Positions 21,655-31,896 of a stretch of 64,000 bases of DNA are shown here, piece by piece; positions within the stretch are counted from its first letter, which is position 1, and every line of letters begins with the position of its first letter. The notes beneath the pieces are model-generated. The model was not told the origin of the DNA, made no database searches, and saw nothing but the letters and a program-made list of their open reading frames with translations. Source of the stretch: Tillandsia leiboldiana (lineage: Eukaryota > Streptophyta > Magnoliopsida > Poales > Bromeliaceae). A program made the position numbers and the translations under genes. The stretch is from contig CM055068.1 of assembly GCA_029204045.2 (NCBI GenBank), positions 29,835,587 through 29,899,586 on the forward strand, given 5' to 3'.

Positions 21655-23429
21655 AAAGTCATTCCTCAAGACGGAACCTCAACCAAGTAGGGGGGGTAAA
21701 TATCCAATCGTCCACCACTCAAGCTCCCAAGGCTGTCTAATACCTCCTCCAGAGACGCGATGCACTCCTCGGGTCTCTAACTAGAACAAAATAGAGGTGG
21801 GCACTCCAGAAAACCGCACCCCCTCAACCAAGTACAGCTGGGCTAACCGCTCGAGCTACCAAGTAGTCTGCATCGGTACAAGCATCCGCTCCTCCCAGGG
21901 CCCCCGATAATCCAACCACAAGTCCATCGGCACAAAGGCTTGATCCAAGTACCTCTATACTCCTGAGGTATCCAATATAAGTCCCCCAACTGAACACGTA
22001 GACTCTGATCTCAAGTCTTTAAACCGTCGGGATGTAGAAGCAATTCCCCAACTCTCCGGCATCAACACACCGCCATATGCAGTCGAAAAAAAACCAGATT
22101 ACAAATCCACCTTCAGGAAGACCCGGGACCCTTACAGCTGGTAAATCAAATCCACCATGCTCGACAAGGGTGCTAGCTCCAGATGGTCACTTCATCTAAT
22201 TCCCGGGGATCCACACAAAGCCGAAGTGAACCAACCTTCCACAACTCGAATAGCACCGGCGCCCCCAAAGGCGACACACTTGGTCTGACAAACTTTCCAA
22301 AACATCGAATCCTGGAGTTGTGTCCTCAACTCCCAAGCTAGTGACATGCTAGACAACTCCGATAGGAGAACAGCCAGGAACTCGCAACCAAAGGGGGTAT
22401 CCCCGAGTCCCGGCGCCGCCGTAGGCCCCTCAACCATACCAGCCAAAAAGGCTACTCATCCACTGCGAAACATCCGCCTCGCTCACGAAGTCAAAACCAT
22501 AGAGGGGAAGATAACCCCCAAGCAACTCAGGTACACCAACACCTCCGGGCCTGGCTCCCCAAGAAAACTATCCTCGCGGCATAATCAACCGCCGCGAAAG
22601 AAAACCGAACCCGCCAGCCCAACAAGTACCACAACTACATCCCGCAGCTGAGCCAAGACCATCAGGTCTACCGGCAAAATCCAGGACTCAATCTGCACCG
22701 GGCAGGACCAACAACTCTCCTCCACGTGCTAAGCGCGATCGGGAAAATAAGCCTCCCGTGCGCGTGGTGACCATCCTGCCCCCTAACCCAAGCAATGAAG
22801 CAAAAGCACTACCCACCAAGAAGGGAATTCTCCCGTATCAAGAAGATACGAACCCAAAAGTCCGGAACAACTCAAACCTACCACCACACCGACCGCTGTA
22901 ACATATGTGCTCCGGCAGTCTCAGAAATCCACTATCCTGGAAAAAGAAATCAGGAATGCCTCCTCCGACTGATCTGTCCTCCATCACCCGGCGCCAAGCG
23001 CCTCAATCAGAACTCGCCTCAGGCGGTAGATCCCAACCCAAAGGAACTACAATGCCACGCTCCATACCCGGCGCCTACTCCAATGAGGCGTCCCTAATCC
23101 GTACTGGAGGGACCCAATGAGTTAAAAGGTATCCTGGCGCAATCCACTCTCAAACAGTCATATCCTATGCGCCCCGTCGCTCTACACATGGAGCGTGCAG
23201 TTCAGCAACTGCGTTAACTCTTGACATAAAAGGCGTCCAAGTACTCTCTATCCCCCCCACCGAACAAGACCCTGCCTCCAAGGGCTCCATACTCAATCCC
23301 ACAAATCGGGGTGACTCATCCGCCAAAACTGGCTCACTTGATCAAAGCAATCCCACAGCTTACCCGCTGTCAACTGTCCACCCTTTCTTGGTGCCCCAGC
23401 ACTAAACGTCGGGACGGAGCGGGCTACTC

Positions 23430-23640
23430 GCTACTCCGACAACTGTGCCACTGCGCTGCTCCGACAACTGTGCCACTGTTCTGCTCTGACAACTGTGCCA
23501 CTGCTCTAACAACTGTGCCACTGCGCTGATCCGACAATTGTGTCACTGCTCCGACAGCTGTGCCACTGCGCTGCTCCGACAACTGTGCCACTGCGCTGAT
23601 CCGACAACTGTGTCACTGCTCCGCTGATCTGCCTCCAACA
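23430..23640 (-). repeat. Minisatellite grown from the gag N-terminal coiled coil in element B
   Basis: About eight units of 25 or 20 bp share CCGACAACTGTGCCACTG. On the minus strand one frame reads AVAQLSEQ, matching the MVAQLAES segment of element A Gag. Units of 20 and 25 bp shift the reading frame, so the expanded array is not translatable as a whole. Confidence 0.8.
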
Positions 23641-23818
23641 TACCTACCCTTCGGGTCCGGAGCACTCAGATTCCAATCTGGGTATCCGGCCCCAAACAAC
23701 CAGCTCAGACCCAACTGCCGCACCAAGGTGCACCCGAGTCAGGGCCCAACGTCGAGGAGACACCGCTCACCACGACAAAACCGCAAATCTGCACACCCCA
23801 AACACTCAACCCAATCTA

Positions 23819-23954
23819 GCGAAAGTCGAAGACAACCCCCTATTTTTGTAACTTTATGTTGTCTGCAGCCAACATAACTGTCCCACAAAAATAGGATATG
23901 CCGATCCCTCTTCACTCACAGGAAGAGTCAAACAAATAAATCACCGACTTTCGC
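23819..23954 (-). promoter_or_regulatory. Element B leader RNA structure (candidate dimerisation signal)
   Basis: Inner hairpin at 23854-23877; on the minus strand its arms and loop are identical to those of elements A and C (loop GCTGCAGA). The outer stem is a perfect 10-bp pair, GCGAAAGTCG (plus 23819-23828) with CGACTTTCGC (plus 23945-23954). Confidence 0.6.
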
Positions 23955-24039
23955 AAAATGCCGCGTCTCTCACGCACTAACATCCTAGGGTCCGCCCAAA
24001 AGCCTAGGGTTTCCTAAGTCCCAACTGACCTATCCCTAA

Positions 24040-24051
24040 GCTCTAATACCA
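24040..24051 (-). other. Element B primer-binding site (mutated)
   Basis: GCTCTAATACCA on plus differs from the usual GCTCTGATACCA by G to A. The adjoining LTR start reads TATCACGTC instead of TGTCACGCC. All these changes are of the C-to-T/G-to-A type. Confidence 0.8.
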
Positions 24052-24058
24052 CCTAATC

Positions 24059-24376
24059 TATCACGTCCCGGGTGTAAACCGGAACCCGGGCCCGTCTACA
24101 GATCCGCCGTGGACACGGTATTTCCCGCGTACACGAAGCGCCAAACCTGCTCAGATATAAGAGATAATAATAAAAGAGCAATAAAAACAGAGCTGAACTA
24201 AAACTAATACATCTCAGACTGAAGCTGGAAATAAAGTATAATACATCTGTATAAATGATACATCTGTCTCTCCCAGCTCACCAAAATAAATACAACCTGC
24301 TGGCAAAAGCCAGTCCCAAATGTAAAAGTAGAACCGTCTGAGGAAACATGGGTACACCAACAGTCCAGCTAACTCG
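24059..24376 (-). repeat. Element B 5' LTR, left fragment
   Basis: Matches the B 3' LTR from 18197 to about 18510. It ends at ACTCG (24372-24376), the copia insertion site; in the intact LTR the sequence continues CTCATCCTGCC. Confidence 0.9.
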
Positions 24377-24679
24377 TGTTGGGTTATATGTAATAATGGA
24401 TCTAAATAGGGGAAAAAACACCTAGAGTGGAGTGAATAGGTGTAAACAATAAACACTCAAAAAATCATTGCGCAATTAAAACCCAATGCGGAAATATAAA
24501 TGAACACGCAAGATTTTTACGTGGAAAACTCCAAACCGGAGTAAAAAAACCACGGGACCGATAACACGGTGAAATCCACTAGAATTAAACACGTACAAGG
24601 TGATATATCGTACTCACAGACGACTCAACCTTTTCCATACGCTCCTAGTTGATCTTCTCCGCTCGCTCCACAACGCGTC

Positions 24680-24856
24680 TCGAATCCACGATCTGCGTCC
24701 AACGCCGAATCCACGGCGTCCAACGTCGAGTCCACGATGTCTGACCGAATCCACGGTCTTCACCCAGTAGCACGCTTCGAATCCACGAACGTACCTCGCT
24801 CCGAATCCACGAGAGCGGTTGCACCTTGAATCCACAAGGCCACGCGAGTCCACGCG
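24680..24856 (-). repeat. Array of eight mini-hairpins with constant loop and different stems
   Basis: On plus, loops AATCCA or AGTCCA start at 24683, 24708, 24729, 24748, 24780, 24804, 24829 and 24847. Stems in order: TCG/CGA; ACGCCG/CGGCGT; ACGTCG/CGATGT (CGACGT in the other LTR copies); GACCG/CGGTC; TTCG/CGAA; CGCTCCG/CGAGAGCG with one bulged A; CCTTG/CAAGG; CGCG/CGCG. The loop stays constant while the arms differ yet remain complementary. On the transcribed (minus) strand the loops read TGGATT or TGGACT. The array lies roughly 300-470 nt downstream of the TATA box, inside the predicted leader. Confidence 0.75.
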
Positions 24857-25141
24857 CCGATTTTGGGGAAATCGTTGTTTTTTGGGTGGTGATGATCCGC
24901 CGAATACTTAGATCAAAGATAGATAGGAAATACCATCTAAGTATTCATTAGTTTGATTCAACTCAAGATGTGAGTATGAAAACCTAGAATCAAACTAATC
25001 AATATAGATGAAGAAACATAGGGTAATATCTAATGATTTCCTTTCTTCTCTATATGTGGATCTTAGGCCGTATAAAAGATGACGGCTTTTTGGAATAACG
25101 GCTTGTATGTGGATTTTCCCTAGAAAAAGAATCAAAGGGTC

Positions 25142-25149
25142 TATTTATA
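25142..25149 (-). promoter_or_regulatory. TATA box of copia LTR
   Basis: Reads CCTATAAATAGACC on the minus strand, 67 bp downstream (in transcription sense) of the GATCCGGATC array. In the LTR at 42406-43693 the same place reads GCTATAAATTGACC. Confidence 0.75.
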
Positions 25150-25215
25150 GGTTGGAAACAATTGGAAGGAGATAAGGATCAAAAACTGTCCGTTTCTTGA
25201 AATTTTCACGACGGC

Positions 25216-25437
25216 GATCCGGATCGGATTAACTGTGATCCGGATCGTCGTAACGAGTCAGGCAATTCCAATAAAACAGGGTTCGGGATCCGGATTGTAA
25301 TGCTCGATCCGGATCGTTCATGTATTCCAGCAAATTCCCATGTTCGGGATCCGGATCGAAATGGACTTTGATCCGGATCGGATTTGCCAATGAACAAGCA
25401 CCCTTCGGGATCCGGATTAGACTGTCTGATCCGGATC
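25216..25437. promoter_or_regulatory. Array of the palindrome GATCCGGATC upstream of the copia TATA box
   Basis: Six perfect copies of this 10-bp palindrome start at 25216, 25237, 25306, 25348, 25370 and 25428, and two one-mismatch copies at 25287 and 25409. The position upstream of the TATA box suggests enhancer sites for a dimeric DNA-binding protein. Which factor, if any, binds them is unknown to me. Confidence 0.7.
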
Positions 25438-25664
25438 CTGAACATGTCCCATGTTCAGTTCTTGATTTTTATGCAGTAAAAAATTCTTCCAAGTGTTTCT
25501 ACACTACAAGAAGTATTCAGATCACCAAAAAACTTTAGTTAAACTTACCTGATCCTTTTGAATTCTTCTTTCTTGAGATTGAGATATATGATCCAAACTT
25601 CATTCATCTTCAATCTTCAAGACTTAACACTTTCACGAAATGCGCCAAAACAAAATCCGTAACA

Positions 25665-26386
25665 ATCTCCCTCTTTGGCGGTTTCGTGGCAAAACGCAGA
25701 TCCACTAAAGAAAATTCAAAAAGATATTTTTGTTGCTATCACCATACAACAAAAATTTACAATGGAGATCCAATACATGAGATAAACTCCTAAAACAGAC
25801 TCTAGACTTAGACATCTGTACTCTCTGCAAAAAAAATCATTCTTGACAAAACGAGATCGTTACATACCTCAAGAATATTTAGCATTCAAAACCTAACAGA
25901 GATAGAGTTTATGCTCACCATGACATTGAGTAATTCAGATATGTAATAAGATCACAATCAAACATTGACATATCTTCTAAGCAATAAGATTCCAAATGTC
26001 ATAACTTTGCTTTGTTAGTAATCAAACAACTTGTTAGTAATAATACATGTTCAAATAGTTAGTCGAATAGTTAGTAGGGACATGCAACATATCACAAGAT
26101 AAAACCAGAAGTTGTGATACTTACCTTTCACCAAAGTCAAAGTTCAAGGTTTGTTCAAAGTTCTCACAAAGTTCACTCTAAACTCTCTCCCCCTTTTTGT
26201 CACAAACTAAGCCAAAAATACAAAATTCTAGGAGAGTTAAGAAGTTCAAAATCAAGAAAAACCTGAGAACTAAAACTAAAGCAAAGTAAAAACAGGGCAT
26301 TAAAAACCTAAAAACTGAAATCCTGCACAAAAAGATTAAAATCCTGCACAAAAAGATAAGAAAGTGAGGCACAAAAAGATAATTAA
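25665..26386 (-). other. Copia polypurine tract and 3' untranslated interior
   Basis: The PPT on the minus strand reads CCGCCAAAGAGGGAGAT directly before the LTR. The remaining 700 bp up to the third ORF are AT-rich and show no coding potential beyond chance short frames. Confidence 0.75.
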
Positions 26387-27838
26387 TCAATCATCCGAGT
26401 CGGTCTCATCCGAAACACTGTATCCCATCTTCGAGAACATTTTCTTCATGAATTTCTTCATCGAAGTGACTGACTTAGTCAAAGTGATCTGGGAGGCCGT
26501 AATGATCTCAAGCTCCTCTGAAATACGCCGCTGTTCCTTGGTGATTTGTTCCTGTTCAAGAAATAGGCGCTGTTGTTGCTTGAAAATTGAAGTTACCGAT
26601 GCCTCATCATGGGTGCCGGGAGTTTGTTGAGATGGAGAGGCAGATGTACTCACACACGGTTTCTTCTCAGTCGAAGGCGTCGGAGCAACATGTGGCAATT
26701 TGTGAAGTGACTTCACAATCGTTGACTCATCTATCATCCCCCAACAGTATTGATATGATGTCGAGCTTATATCAATTTCAAACTTTTGCAAGATCCTCAT
26801 GATGATTAATGGAAATGGAAGTCGCTCAGAAGGATGAGGATGCACAACATATCTTGACATTCTATTCCAAATTATGTAGGGAATGTTCATGTTCAATCCT
26901 ACAGCCTCAGAAGGATTACCTATGAGATATAAGAACAACATTCTATCCCATCTCAGTACCTTTGTCTGCATGTTAGGAAGAATGTTGTAACACGTGATGA
27001 AGTTAAGAAACCGGTACTCCAGTCGAAGATGTTTGGATTTTACACTTTTGCCATCAGCTGATTCAGTTCCTTCCAAACAAATTTTTCTTATCACGGTTTG
27101 CCATAAGGCATTCGTCAAACTTCTTCCCGTCAAATAGTTAATCCCCGATGTGTTGGATTCCATTCCAAGGACTTCGCAGATTAACTGCGGAGTGATTTTA
27201 AGTTTCATCCCTTGGATATTTGTATAGAAATGCATTGAGCCACGTTTATCTTCTTGAAGATGTCTTGCATTCGTGTAAAAGGTTCTTACACGATACAAAC
27301 AATACCCAAGTAATTCGGGGAATCGGCAGACTTGGATGAGATTAGCTTGCTCAATTAAATTCCCAAATTCTGGTGAGTGATTTCGGAGAGCTTCAATGTT
27401 GACATGTCGTTCACCGATGCATTCACGATGTTCAAAAGCTCGAAGGCGATCTATGCTGACGAACACTCCTTCCACGCGAGGTGGGGAGTCAGGAACTATC
27501 GGCTTGTTGATGTTAACGTCTCGTGGTAGTCCAAAGCGTCGAGCCAGACGTTTTCTTTTCACAGAGATAGTTGGTGGAGACATAGGTGCTTTTCCTGTGT
27601 TAATGGGTGCCTTTCCTTTTGATTCATTGGAAGCCTTTTGTTCAGGTTTGACGGGCATTGATTCATCATCATCCGTTAACTTGTCCCAGTCTACTTCATC
27701 ATTATTTGTTTCAGTTTCCGAGTCACTAATCAGATGAAATTCACCTTTTCGTTGAAGTTTCTTGGCTCTTTTCAGTTTATTGGTTGCTCGAGTTTGTACC
27801 ATAGTAGCCAGAAGAAGAATGATCCATGTGATCACCAT
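26387..27838 (-). CDS. Third ORF of the SIRE-type copia element, 483 aa
   Basis: This intact frame lies between RNase H and the 3' LTR, the position of the env-like or additional ORF of SIRE/Maximus elements. The first Met is followed by a short hydrophobic run (VITWIILLLAT). Met13 (MVQTRATNKLKRAKK) is an equally plausible start and would give a basic N-terminus. Residues about 40-125 are acidic and then Lys/Pro-rich, apparently disordered. Residues about 130-375 resemble the plant retrotransposon domain usually annotated 'putative plant transposon protein', with RTFYTNARH and LKITPQLICEVLGM. Residues about 415-450 are Gln/Glu-rich and probably a coiled coil, and the tail is acidic. I see no convincing internal membrane segment, so envelope function is unsupported. 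Its molecular role is unknown. Confidence 0.85.
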   Translation of the reverse strand: MVITWIILLLATMVQTRATNKLKRAKKLQRKGEFHLISDSETETNNDEVDWDKLTDDDESMPVKPEQKASNESKGKAPINTGKAPMSPPTISVKRKRLARRFGLPRDVNINKPIVPDSPPRVEGVFVSIDRLRAFEHRECIGERHVNIEALRNHSPEFGNLIEQANLIQVCRFPELLGYCLYRVRTFYTNARHLQEDKRGSMHFYTNIQGMKLKITPQLICEVLGMESNTSGINYLTGRSLTNALWQTVIRKICLEGTESADGKSVKSKHLRLEYRFLNFITCYNILPNMQTKVLRWDRMLFLYLIGNPSEAVGLNMNIPYIIWNRMSRYVVHPHPSERLPFPLIIMRILQKFEIDISSTSYQYCWGMIDESTIVKSLHKLPHVAPTPSTEKKPCVSTSASPSQQTPGTHDEASVTSIFKQQQRLFLEQEQITKEQRRISEELEIITASQITLTKSVTSMKKFMKKMFSKMGYSVSDETDSDD

Positions 27839-29414
27839 TGCTATTGGTTTCTTGAGAAAAGAAATCCTCTGAGCAACAACTCAAGAACACGAAAAAGTTG
27901 TTAATTTTCAAAAATTTGAAAAATTGTACCCAAACAATCATAATCATGTAGAGAGACTCAGAATCAAATTAGTTTTGCAAAAAGAATTTTAAAAATAGAT
28001 CAATTGCATGATTTTCAAAAATTCCTATTATATGCCCTAAAACCGAATTTTCAGAAATCGAAGCCCAAAAATTCGTTAATCAAGAGAATACCTAGCATAT
28101 AATCAAAACTAATCTACCCAGAGTTCTTATTTCAAAAGAGATTTGACCAAAAACCATTCACAAATGAAAAAGTTCCATGATTTCTACTCACGTTTTGAGC
28201 AAATAAGGAAAAACAGTGAAAAACCGAGATTTTGATCAATAAAACTTACTTGGAATCGAAGAACTCGAGTTTGAAAGGCTCCAAGAAGGATGAATTCTAG
28301 AGAGAGAAACTCTGGAGTCTTAAGAACAAAAGATTGGAATAAAAGAAATCAAAATCCCTCTTGTTCTAATAAAACCCTAGCCGTGATCCGGATCGGATCG
28401 AGATTTCGATCCGGATCGGCTACCCGCAGGAAACACCTGCGTTCGGGATCCGGATCATTCATGTCCGATCCGGATCGGCTCCAACTTTTCCTTCAGAATA
28501 ATTTAGAAAAATTCAATAAAATCCAGAAAAAGTATGTAAGCATTTTAGCACATCAACTTTAAACAAAAATCATCGTTTCATGTCAAGAGAAATAAATTAT
28601 GTTAAATCTATCAATAACATTCAAATAATGACATGAAAATTTACAGAAATTAAAACCTTTAAAGTTGATCAAATTCAAACACATCCATCATGATCTTATG
28701 AGTACGGCGTTTATCAAATCATTAAAATGGTAAAGAAAATGAATTACCAAGATCAATAGATGTTTGAAATCCCAAATAAATTATATAATGTATCTAGTCA
28801 ATCTATTGAAGAGAGTGGCTCTTTGAGCATCTTTCATTAAAAATCCCACCTTATACCAACCTTGAAATTTGACGGAGTCAAGTATTTCAATCATGCATTT
28901 TATTTAATCAAAAATTACAAACCCATGCTTGGTATACATGTGGTAGCTGCACACAGTACTCGGACGACCGAGGTGGTAGCTCTTTCCTCCATGTGGTGGT
29001 AGTTTTCACACTCCTCATTGGGATGTAACTCTTTCCACATCTTTTGAGCATTTTACTTTTCTTTGACTCCCCCTCAATTGGCTATCAATTAATTTAAGAT
29101 ATAAAGTATTCAACCAAGGATTGATCTCGAATTGATACTCAACCAAATAGTCAAATAAGATGAAAAACAATACCAAGAGATCATTGAGAGAGAAATTGAC
29201 TTTGATCAATTAAAAATGATTTAATTTAAATAAATGATCAATGCATCAACTGAATTATTATGATATCCAAAGCATAATAAATTTCTAATTATATGAAAGG
29301 ATGCAAGTAAAGTCAATAATACACATGCTCAATTAATGTACTATGTATAAACATAGATAAAGAACAAAAACACAAAAACAAAACCTGACCTAAGCAAAAG
29401 TTTCAAAAAGAAGT
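27839..29414 (-). other. Copia non-coding spacer between RNase H and the third ORF
   Basis: AT-rich and without a credible gene. The one distinctive feature is the GATCCGGATC cluster at 28385-28476. Confidence 0.7.
28385..28476. promoter_or_regulatory. Second GATCCGGATC palindrome cluster, upstream of the third ORF
   Basis: Four perfect copies start at 28385, 28408, 28447 and 28467. The cluster shares the longer module TTCGGGATCCGGATC with the LTR array. On the minus strand it lies about 550 nt before the start of the third ORF. I could not identify a matching TATA box. Confidence 0.65.
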
Positions 29415-30065
29415 TTATTTCAAGGAAAGCATCCCAATTGCTTTACGCAAATGAATAAAACGTTTTTGATCCAGAGGTTTTGTTAAAATGTCAGCTAATT
29501 GATCTTCTGTTGAAATATATGAAAGTTGAAGAGTATTTGATTCAACTAGCTCTCTAAGAAAATGATATCTAAGTTCAATGTGTTTTGTTCTAGAGTGCAA
29601 CACAGGGTTTTTGGAAATGTTTATAGCACTAGTGTTGTCACAAAGAATTGTTACCAAAGTTGCTGAAATCCGGAAGTCGCTCAACACACTTTTCATCCAA
29701 ATGAGTTGGGTTGAACAACTACCCGCTGAAATATATTCCGCTTCGGCAGTCGAGAGTGCAATGCAGTTTTGCTTTTTACTATGCCATGCAACAAGGCAAT
29801 GACCAAGATAAAAACATGCACCACTCGTACTTTTCCGATCATCCACAGATCCTGCCCAATCGGCATCTGAGTATCCAATAATATCTAAACTTGTTCCCAT
29901 AGGATACCAAATTCCGAAATTTATGGTTCCTTTAATGTATCGGATGATCCGTTTCACCGCTTTCAGGTGAACCTCCTTTGGTGCAGATTGATATCTCGCG
30001 CAGATCCCAACACCAAAAGATATATCCGGGCGACTAGCCGTGAGGTAAAGTAGACTCCCAATCAT
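29415..30065 (-). pseudogene. Copia RNase H and end of RT, left contig copy
   Basis: 216 codons cover the end of RT (MIGSLLYLTASRPDISFGVG) and the whole RNase H (GYSDADWAGSVDDRKSTSGA, LSTAEAEYIS) to the natural end ...IGMLSLK. The rest of RT (about 30066-30790) is present but frameshifted by small indels. The right-hand copy has the opposite pattern, with RT open and the RNase H end frameshifted. Confidence 0.85.
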
Positions 30066-30799
30066 ACTTCGATAAAGTTTCTCGTCTACATTCTCACTAA
30101 AAGATTCACTTCCTAATCCTTTATTGCTAGTTCCCCATTGGAGTCGGAAAATCTTTACAATTTTCTAGATCAAACTTTTTGACCAACTCTATAGCATACT
30201 TGGATTGACACAAATGGATGCCTTCGTCACTCTGTTTCAGTTGCAATCCAAGGAAATAAGTCAATTCGCCAATCATTGACATCTCAAATTGCTTTCCATG
30301 GTTTCAGCGAATTTAGAAGCATCATTATCTCTTGTCGCACCAAAAACGATGTCATCGACATAGATTTGTGCTACAATGAAGTTATTTGATAATGCTTCAC
30401 AAAGAGAGTCCTGTCAGCTCCCCCTCGAGTATAGCCTTATCCAATAGGTGCTTTGGTTAGCCTTTCGTACAATGCTCGCGGTGCTTGTTTTAAAAACCGT
30501 AAAGAGCCTTTTTCAAACGAAAAACATGGTTAGGTTGTTTACAGTCTACAAAACTTTTCGGTTGAGCCACATAAACTTCCTCGTTTAAAACCCATTTAAA
30601 AACGCGCTCTTAACGTCCAATTGAATAATTTTATTTTAAATGACAAGCTACGCGAATAATATACGAATGACTCGAGTCTAGCACAGGGGCGAAAGTCTCA
30701 GTCTTGAGAGTAGCCTTGAGCAACTAAACGTGCTTTGTTCCTGATGATGGTACCATCCTCATTTTTCTTATTCTTGAAATCCATTTGTACCTATCACAT

Positions 30800-31860
30800 T
30801 GTGTTGCTTTGGAGGCTTTGTTAATTCCCAGACTTTGTTTTGCTCAACTGATGGAGCTCTTCCTGCATGCTTCAATCCAGTAGTCATCCTGAAGAGCTTC
30901 ATCGATGTTCTTTGGTTCATCAAGAAACGTAACAAGCGAATCCACAAACCAACTGTCTCCGAGTTCTACTCCTTCTTGTGGTCTCCAATGATGTTTGATT
31001 GAGGATGATCCTTGGAGATGGGGTAACGTTTGAGTATGGGTACTCGGAGGTACATGTGATGATTCCTGCACATCAGATAAACTTGAAGACCATTAAGCAT
31101 CATTATTATGGAAGAATAGTTATGAGAAGATGCATTTGGCAGGTGTATCATCATCAAGAGATATTCGAGGGTAGATTTTTCAGATGCAAAGTACAAGCTT
31201 CATCTACTTTAACATTATAGATTCTACCAACGTTTTAGATTCCATGTTAAATCCCGATATGCTCTGGCTATTTGTAGAATAACCCAAAAAGATCCCTTCG
31301 TCACTTCGAGAGTCGAACTACTCAGATTTTTGCCGGATCACGCAAATAAAACATCGACTCCCAAGATACTAAAATATTTGATATCCGGTTTTCTACTAAA
31401 CCACAAGCTCATATGGTGTATTTAAAGTTCCTGGGCGCAAATACACTCGATTAATGACATAGACAGCGGTGTTCACAGCTTCAGCCAAAAATATAGCGGT
31501 GGTAAATCCGGCTATGAAGCATCACACGCGCCATCTCTTGAACAACCCTGTTTTTGCGCTCAACACACCATTCTGCTGAGGTGTATAGGGTGCCGAGAAT
31601 TCATGTTTTATGCCGTTGGAAGTGCAAAAATCAATGAATTTGAATTAATGAATTCTCCACCTCTATCACTTCTAACACGAATGATCTTTTCATTCTTTTC
31701 AATCATAATACGATGGCAAATCTCATGAAAAGAATCAAACGTATCAGCTTTCTCTTTTAAAAATGCTACCCAAGAAAACCTAGAGAAATCATCAACAATA
31801 AGAAAATATACCATTTACCTCCCAAAGATGGTTGACGGGTCGCCCAAAGAAAGAAAAATA
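30800..31860 (-). pseudogene. Copia integrase, left contig copy, frameshifted
   Basis: Fragments such as LIVDDFSRFSWVAFLKEKAD and IIRVRSDRGGEFIN (31608-31814) match the open integrase at 39115-40374, but homopolymer indels break the frame. The protease and zinc-finger portion expected upstream is absent, as in the right-hand copy. Confidence 0.8.
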
Positions 31861-31896
31861 GTCTACATAAACTACACAACATTTAATCGTAGAAGA

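Larger units (their letters stand above)
21619..24058 (-). pseudogene. Element B interior: decayed gag and start of pol
   Basis: Read on the minus strand, this region holds remnants of a Tekay polyprotein but no long open frame. The segment at 22192-22446 resembles the protease-RT linker of element A (EGPTAAPGLGDTPFGCEF beside EPTAAPELTDIPIVHEF in A) and runs into degenerate RT. RT beyond its start, RNase H and IN are missing, so the 3' part of the interior follows a large deletion. The gag N-terminal region (23430-23640) has become a minisatellite. The 21660-22190 stretch is non-coding debris before the polypurine tract. Confidence 0.75.
24377..25664 (-). repeat. Copia 3' LTR (1288 bp)
   Basis: Begins TGTTGGGTTATATG and ends ATCCGTAACA on plus. 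In transcription order (minus strand) it holds a palindrome array (25216-25437), a TATA box (25142-25149) and a hairpin array in the transcribed part (24680-24856). Near-identical LTRs lie at 33946-35212 and 42406-43693. Confidence 0.95.

Noticed and set aside
24614..24853. 79-codon minus-strand frame with DSRGxxDSR repeats
   Set aside because: It overlies the hairpin array. The repeated peptide follows from the repeated loop sequence, and no separate coding signal is present.
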